In this document: positions 13,577-15,920 of the stretch, one piece after another
Numbering within the stretch: the stretch's first letter is position 1
Layout: the number at the start of each line of letters is the position of its first letter
Origin: Lachnospiraceae bacterium UBA3638
Lineage (GTDB): Bacteria > Bacillota > Clostridia > Lachnospirales > Lachnospiraceae
Assembly (NCBI GenBank): GCA_002373595.1
Contig: DFKT01000103.1
Span: forward strand, 1 to 15,920
Reading direction: 5' to 3'
Length of the DNA: 15,920 nucleotides
Notes under the pieces: model-generated
The model's input: only the letters and a program-made list of their open reading frames with translations
Told to the model about the DNA's origin: nothing
Database searches by the model: none
Made by a program: the position numbers and the translations under genes

Positions 13577-14431
13577 ATGAAATCCGATAGTAACCACATC
13601 GCAAGCACTCGTACAAAAATAATAACCGCGATCATATATGTCTTCCTCACTTTACTCGCGGTAATATACATACTTCCCCTTCTCTGGGTCGTCATCACAT
13701 CGCTCAAGGATGATAAAGTCCTTATGATCTCACCCTGGGCACTCCCGGCCAGACCCATGTTTGAGAACTACACCTTCGCATGGACAATGGGCAACCTCGG
13801 AAGAGCTACTCTCAATTCGTTCATCGTTTGCTCAGTCACACTTCTTATATCCATGCTCTTCGGAGCTATGGCGGCATTTGCAATATCCAGACTCAGATTC
13901 AAATTATCCAAAGCCGTACTTACATATTTCATGATCGGAATGATGATCCCGGTACATTGCGTCCTCATACCGCTCTTCATCCAGTTCTCATCGATCAAGC
14001 TTTCCAATTCGCTCATCGGTATCATAATACCTTATGTAACATTCTCGTTACCGATAACGATCTACATAATGGTTGGATTCTTTGACGGTATCCCGAATGA
14101 ACTTTTCGAATCTGCATGTATCGACGGATGTTCCGTATTCGGTATGTTCGGAACCGTTGCTCTTCCTCTTGCCAAGACAGGATTCATGGTAACCGGTCTT
14201 ATGTCCTTCGTAGCCAACTGGAATGAGCTCCTCCTCGCGATGGTATTCATATCAAAGGAGACCAAGAAGACTCTTCCCGTATCGCTCACCAAATTCGTAG
14301 GCCCTTACAACACAAACTACTGTCAGATGTTTGCAGCTATTATGATAGCTGTCATCCCGACGATAATTGTATACTGCTGCTTTGCTAACCAGATCGTTGA
14401 AGGTCTTACCGCCGGTGCAGTCAAGGGCTGA
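13577..14431 (+). CDS. sugar ABC transporter permease (MalG/UgpE type)
   Basis: A 284-residue partner permease with six predicted spans at about 15-38, 82-104, 112-134, 145-167, 200-222 and 250-272. It contains the MalG-type start (YILPLLWVVITSLKDD), the AFAISRLRF stretch, and an EAA loop NELFESACIDGCSVFGMFGT (174-193). RBS AAGGAGG lies 7 nt before the ATG. It should form a heterodimer with the preceding gene product and receive substrate from the lipoprotein. The GH43 gene follows 35 nt later, which ties the transported substrate to that enzyme. Confidence 0.93.
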   Translation: MKSDSNHIASTRTKIITAIIYVFLTLLAVIYILPLLWVVITSLKDDKVLMISPWALPARPMFENYTFAWTMGNLGRATLNSFIVCSVTLLISMLFGAMAAFAISRLRFKLSKAVLTYFMIGMMIPVHCVLIPLFIQFSSIKLSNSLIGIIIPYVTFSLPITIYIMVGFFDGIPNELFESACIDGCSVFGMFGTVALPLAKTGFMVTGLMSFVANWNELLLAMVFISKETKKTLPVSLTKFVGPYNTNYCQMFAAIMIAVIPTIIVYCCFANQIVEGLTAGAVKG

Positions 14432-14466
14432 CGCATCGACGGAATCTATAAAAGAAAGGTTTGAGC

Positions 14467-15447
14467 ATGACAAAAGAAAGAGAACCCCTCGTAACACATA
14501 TCTTTACCGCAGATCCTTCTGCACATGTATTTGACGGAAAGATATATATCTATCCCTCACATGATATCGCTCATGACGGCGAGGACAACGACAACGGCGA
14601 TGAATACCAGATGAGAGATTATCATATCCTCTCCATGGATGATATCGGAGCTGACTGCATAGATCACGGAATGGCTCTGTCCAAGGATGATGTTCCCTGG
14701 GTATCCGATCAGATGTGGGCTCCCGATTGTGTATGTAAGAACGGCAGATACTATCTGTTCTTCCCTGCAAGAGATAAAGAGGGAAACTTCAGACTCGGCA
14801 TAGCGTCCTCCACCAAACCCGAAGGTCCTTTCAATCCCGAGCCCGATTACATCCCCGGCAGTTACAGCATCGATCCCGCCGTACTCCTTGATGACGACGG
14901 AAAGGTATATGTATATTACGGAGGACTCTGGGGCGGACAGCTCGAGAAATACCGCACCGGCACTTTCGATCCCAATGGCAAGGAGCCTGCAAAGGACGAG
15001 CCTGCAGTAGGACCTATGTGTGCAGTGATGAATGAAGACATGAAGACCTTCGCCACTGAGCCTATACATCTCCGGATACTCGACGAGAACGGAGATCCCA
15101 TAAAGGCCGGCGACGAAGAGAGAAGATATTTTGAAGGTCCATGGATGAATAAGATCGGAGATAAATATTACTTCTCCTACTCAACCGGAACCACCCATTA
15201 CCTTGTGTATGCCGTTGGCGATAATCCGATGGGGCCTTTTACCTACAGAGGACGCATCATGGAGCCTGTTATCGGATGGACTACTCACCACTCGATCATC
15301 AACTTCAAGGATAAGTGGTATCTCTTCTATCACGATGCAGAGTATTCAGGAGGCATCAATCACAGAAGGTGTGTTAAGTATACGGAGCTTCATTTCGATG
15401 ATAAGGGTGACATCATAACGATACATCCTTATGATCACAAAAAATAA
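14467..15447 (+). CDS. glycoside hydrolase family 43 (beta-xylosidase / arabinofuranosidase type)
   Basis: A 326-residue cytoplasmic enzyme; no signal peptide is present. The three GH43 carboxylates are visible: Asp16 in ADPSAHVF (general base), Asp136 in SIDPAVL (pKa modulator) and Glu223 in YFEGPWM (general acid). WAPDC (84-88) and the His-containing WTTHHSII (271-278) also fit the five-bladed propeller family. The single catalytic domain is complete, with no carbohydrate-binding module. Xylosidase, arabinofuranosidase or bifunctional activity cannot be told apart from sequence. ATG 14467 is preferred to the in-frame TTG at 14461 because AAAGG lies 7 nt upstream of the ATG and only 1 nt from the TTG. 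It is the last gene of the importer operon and presumably trims imported oligosaccharides. Confidence 0.92.
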   Translation: MTKEREPLVTHIFTADPSAHVFDGKIYIYPSHDIAHDGEDNDNGDEYQMRDYHILSMDDIGADCIDHGMALSKDDVPWVSDQMWAPDCVCKNGRYYLFFPARDKEGNFRLGIASSTKPEGPFNPEPDYIPGSYSIDPAVLLDDDGKVYVYYGGLWGGQLEKYRTGTFDPNGKEPAKDEPAVGPMCAVMNEDMKTFATEPIHLRILDENGDPIKAGDEERRYFEGPWMNKIGDKYYFSYSTGTTHYLVYAVGDNPMGPFTYRGRIMEPVIGWTTHHSIINFKDKWYLFYHDAEYSGGINHRRCVKYTELHFDDKGDIITIHPYDHKK

Positions 15448-15466
15448 AAATGCTTTATTTTGCATT

Positions 15467-15512
15467 GCACAGGGCGCCCCGGCTGCGGGGGCATACGCCG
15501 GAGCCCCTGTGC
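15467..15512 (+). other. GC-rich long hairpin downstream of GH43
   Basis: GCACAGGG (15467-15474) pairs perfectly with CCCTGTGC (15505-15512). The 30-nt interior can form either CCCCG/CGGGG or CCGGC/GCCGG, two mutually exclusive inner stems. The segment is far more GC-rich than its surroundings and starts 19 nt after the GH43 stop. It may protect the mRNA 3' end together with the terminator that follows, or be a mobile palindromic repeat; only one copy occurs in this window. Confidence 0.55.
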
Positions 15513-15526
15513 TACCTCCCCCCGGT

Positions 15527-15564
15527 AACGCTGATTCCCGTTTGGGAATGAGCGTTTTTATTTT
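15527..15564 (+). terminator. intrinsic terminator of the ABC-GH43 operon
   Basis: AACGCT-g-ATTCCC pairs with GGGAAT-g-AGCGTT around a GTTT loop (12 bp plus one G-G mismatch), and the arm runs into TTTATTTT. It has plus-strand polarity only and closes the operon that begins at the binding-protein gene. Confidence 0.9.
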
Positions 15565-15591
15565 GTCTGCGATCCACTCACGCATTCGCAC

Positions 15592-15621
15592 AAAAAACAG
15601 GAGCCGGTCACCCGACTCCTG
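15592..15621 (-). terminator. intrinsic terminator of the GH94 gene
   Basis: On the minus strand CAGGAG-T-CGG pairs with CCG-G-CTCCTG around GTGA, followed by six T (15592-15597). It lies 26 nt after the stop codon of the minus-strand GH94 gene and separates it from the convergent ABC-GH43 operon. Confidence 0.88.
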
Positions 15622-15647
15622 CTTTAATATTTTGGATTACTTATATC

Positions 15648-15920
15648 TTATCCCATTACTACTTCTACATTTACATCCTTCTTAGATGCATCGTAAGGGA
15701 TAACGGTTCCTTCTACCTTAGTTCCGTCTACGATAAGCTCCTTAACACCCTTCTGTACACCATTCTGCTTAACGCTTATGTGATAGGTTACTCCTCTGTA
15801 CTGACGGGTTACCTTGAAATCACCGAAGTCGGAAGGTACGCAAGGATCAACGGAGAGTCCCTTAAGAGTAGGATATACTCCGAGTATGTACTGAGAGATA
15901 TTGATGAAGGTCCATGCTGC
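15648..15920 (-). CDS. GH94 phosphorylase, cellobiose phosphorylase-like, C-terminal part (partial)
   Basis: Reading the minus strand from the right edge gives an open frame of 90 residues ending at TAA (15648-15650); the gene begins outside the window. The segment AAWTFINISQYILGVYPTLK, then DPCVPSDFGDFKVTRQYRG, matches the C-terminal region of GH94 enzymes of the cellobiose phosphorylase type, where QYILGIRP, DPCIP and FKVTRKFRG are characteristic. The ending VEVVMG also fits. Such enzymes cleave beta-glucobioses with phosphate to glucose 1-phosphate and glucose in the cytoplasm. The exact substrate (cellobiose, cellodextrin, laminaribiose and so on) cannot be decided from this end. Codon bias is strong (AAG, GTA, CTT), as in a highly expressed gene. 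A terminator follows. Confidence 0.8.
   Translation of the reverse strand, partial: AAWTFINISQYILGVYPTLKGLSVDPCVPSDFGDFKVTRQYRGVTYHISVKQNGVQKGVKELIVDGTKVEGTVIPYDASKKDVNVEVVMG

Noticed and set aside
14461..14466. TTG start for the GH43 gene
   Set aside because: The AAAGG ribosome binding site is only 1 nt away from the TTG but 7 nt from the ATG at 14467.

Overview
The window looks like chromosome from a low-to-mid GC Firmicute, most likely a Lachnospiraceae (Clostridium cluster XIVa) gut or rumen bacterium. This rests on the partial 16S rRNA 5' end, which has a clostridial V1/V2 region, on strong AAGGAGG-type ribosome binding sites, on a DUF5711-like protein, and on a phosphofructokinase variant that I associate with this family. 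No database search was possible, so genus is not assigned.

Layout. (1) 1-601, minus strand: 5' end of a 16S rRNA gene with its leader and a strong sigma-A promoter carrying an AT-rich UP-like tract. (2) 602-6454, minus strand: a tightly packed run, in transcription order 6-phosphofructokinase, dnaX, ybaB, recR, galM and a DUF5711-like membrane-anchored protein. Gaps are 37 nt or less, with 1-nt TGATG and TAATG overlaps. The run points straight at the rRNA promoter with no good terminator between. (3) 6455-8011: back-to-back divergent promoters. The plus-strand one drives a tRNA-Ser(CGA), followed by a GU-rich intrinsic terminator that abuts the ribosome binding site of an RlmI-like rRNA methyltransferase. 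(4) 8017-9199, minus strand: an uncharacterised, highly charged coiled-coil protein behind a near-consensus sigma-28 (SigD/FliA) promoter, which suggests a motility-regulon gene of unknown function. (5) 9211-10865, minus strand: an AraC-family regulator and a nucleoside phosphorylase, coupled by a TAATG overlap. (6) 10866-11206: a 341-bp divergent regulatory region with a palindrome at the araC -35, tandem 10-bp repeats, an extended -10 promoter and a distant inverted repeat. (7) 11207-15447, plus strand: lipoprotein sugar-binding protein, two ABC permeases and a cytoplasmic GH43 glycosidase. (8) 15448-15920: two terminators in opposite directions, then the C-terminal 90 residues of a GH94 phosphorylase (cellobiose phosphorylase-like) on the minus strand.

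How the genes fit together. Regions 5-8 read as a plant-fibre oligosaccharide locus: oligosaccharides such as xylo- or arabino-oligomers are bound and imported by the ABC system, cut in the cytoplasm by GH43, and a neighbouring GH94 enzyme would phosphorolyse beta-glucobioses. The importer lacks an ATPase gene and presumably uses a shared MsmX-type subunit. A UUCG-capped hairpin after the binding-protein gene probably sets its excess over the permeases. Regions 2-4 are mainly housekeeping (glycolysis, replication, recombination, translation) with the one motility-linked orphan inserted. The observations I consider most worth testing are the sigma-28 coiled-coil gene, the tRNA terminator upstream of the methyltransferase, and the operator architecture at 10909-11081.
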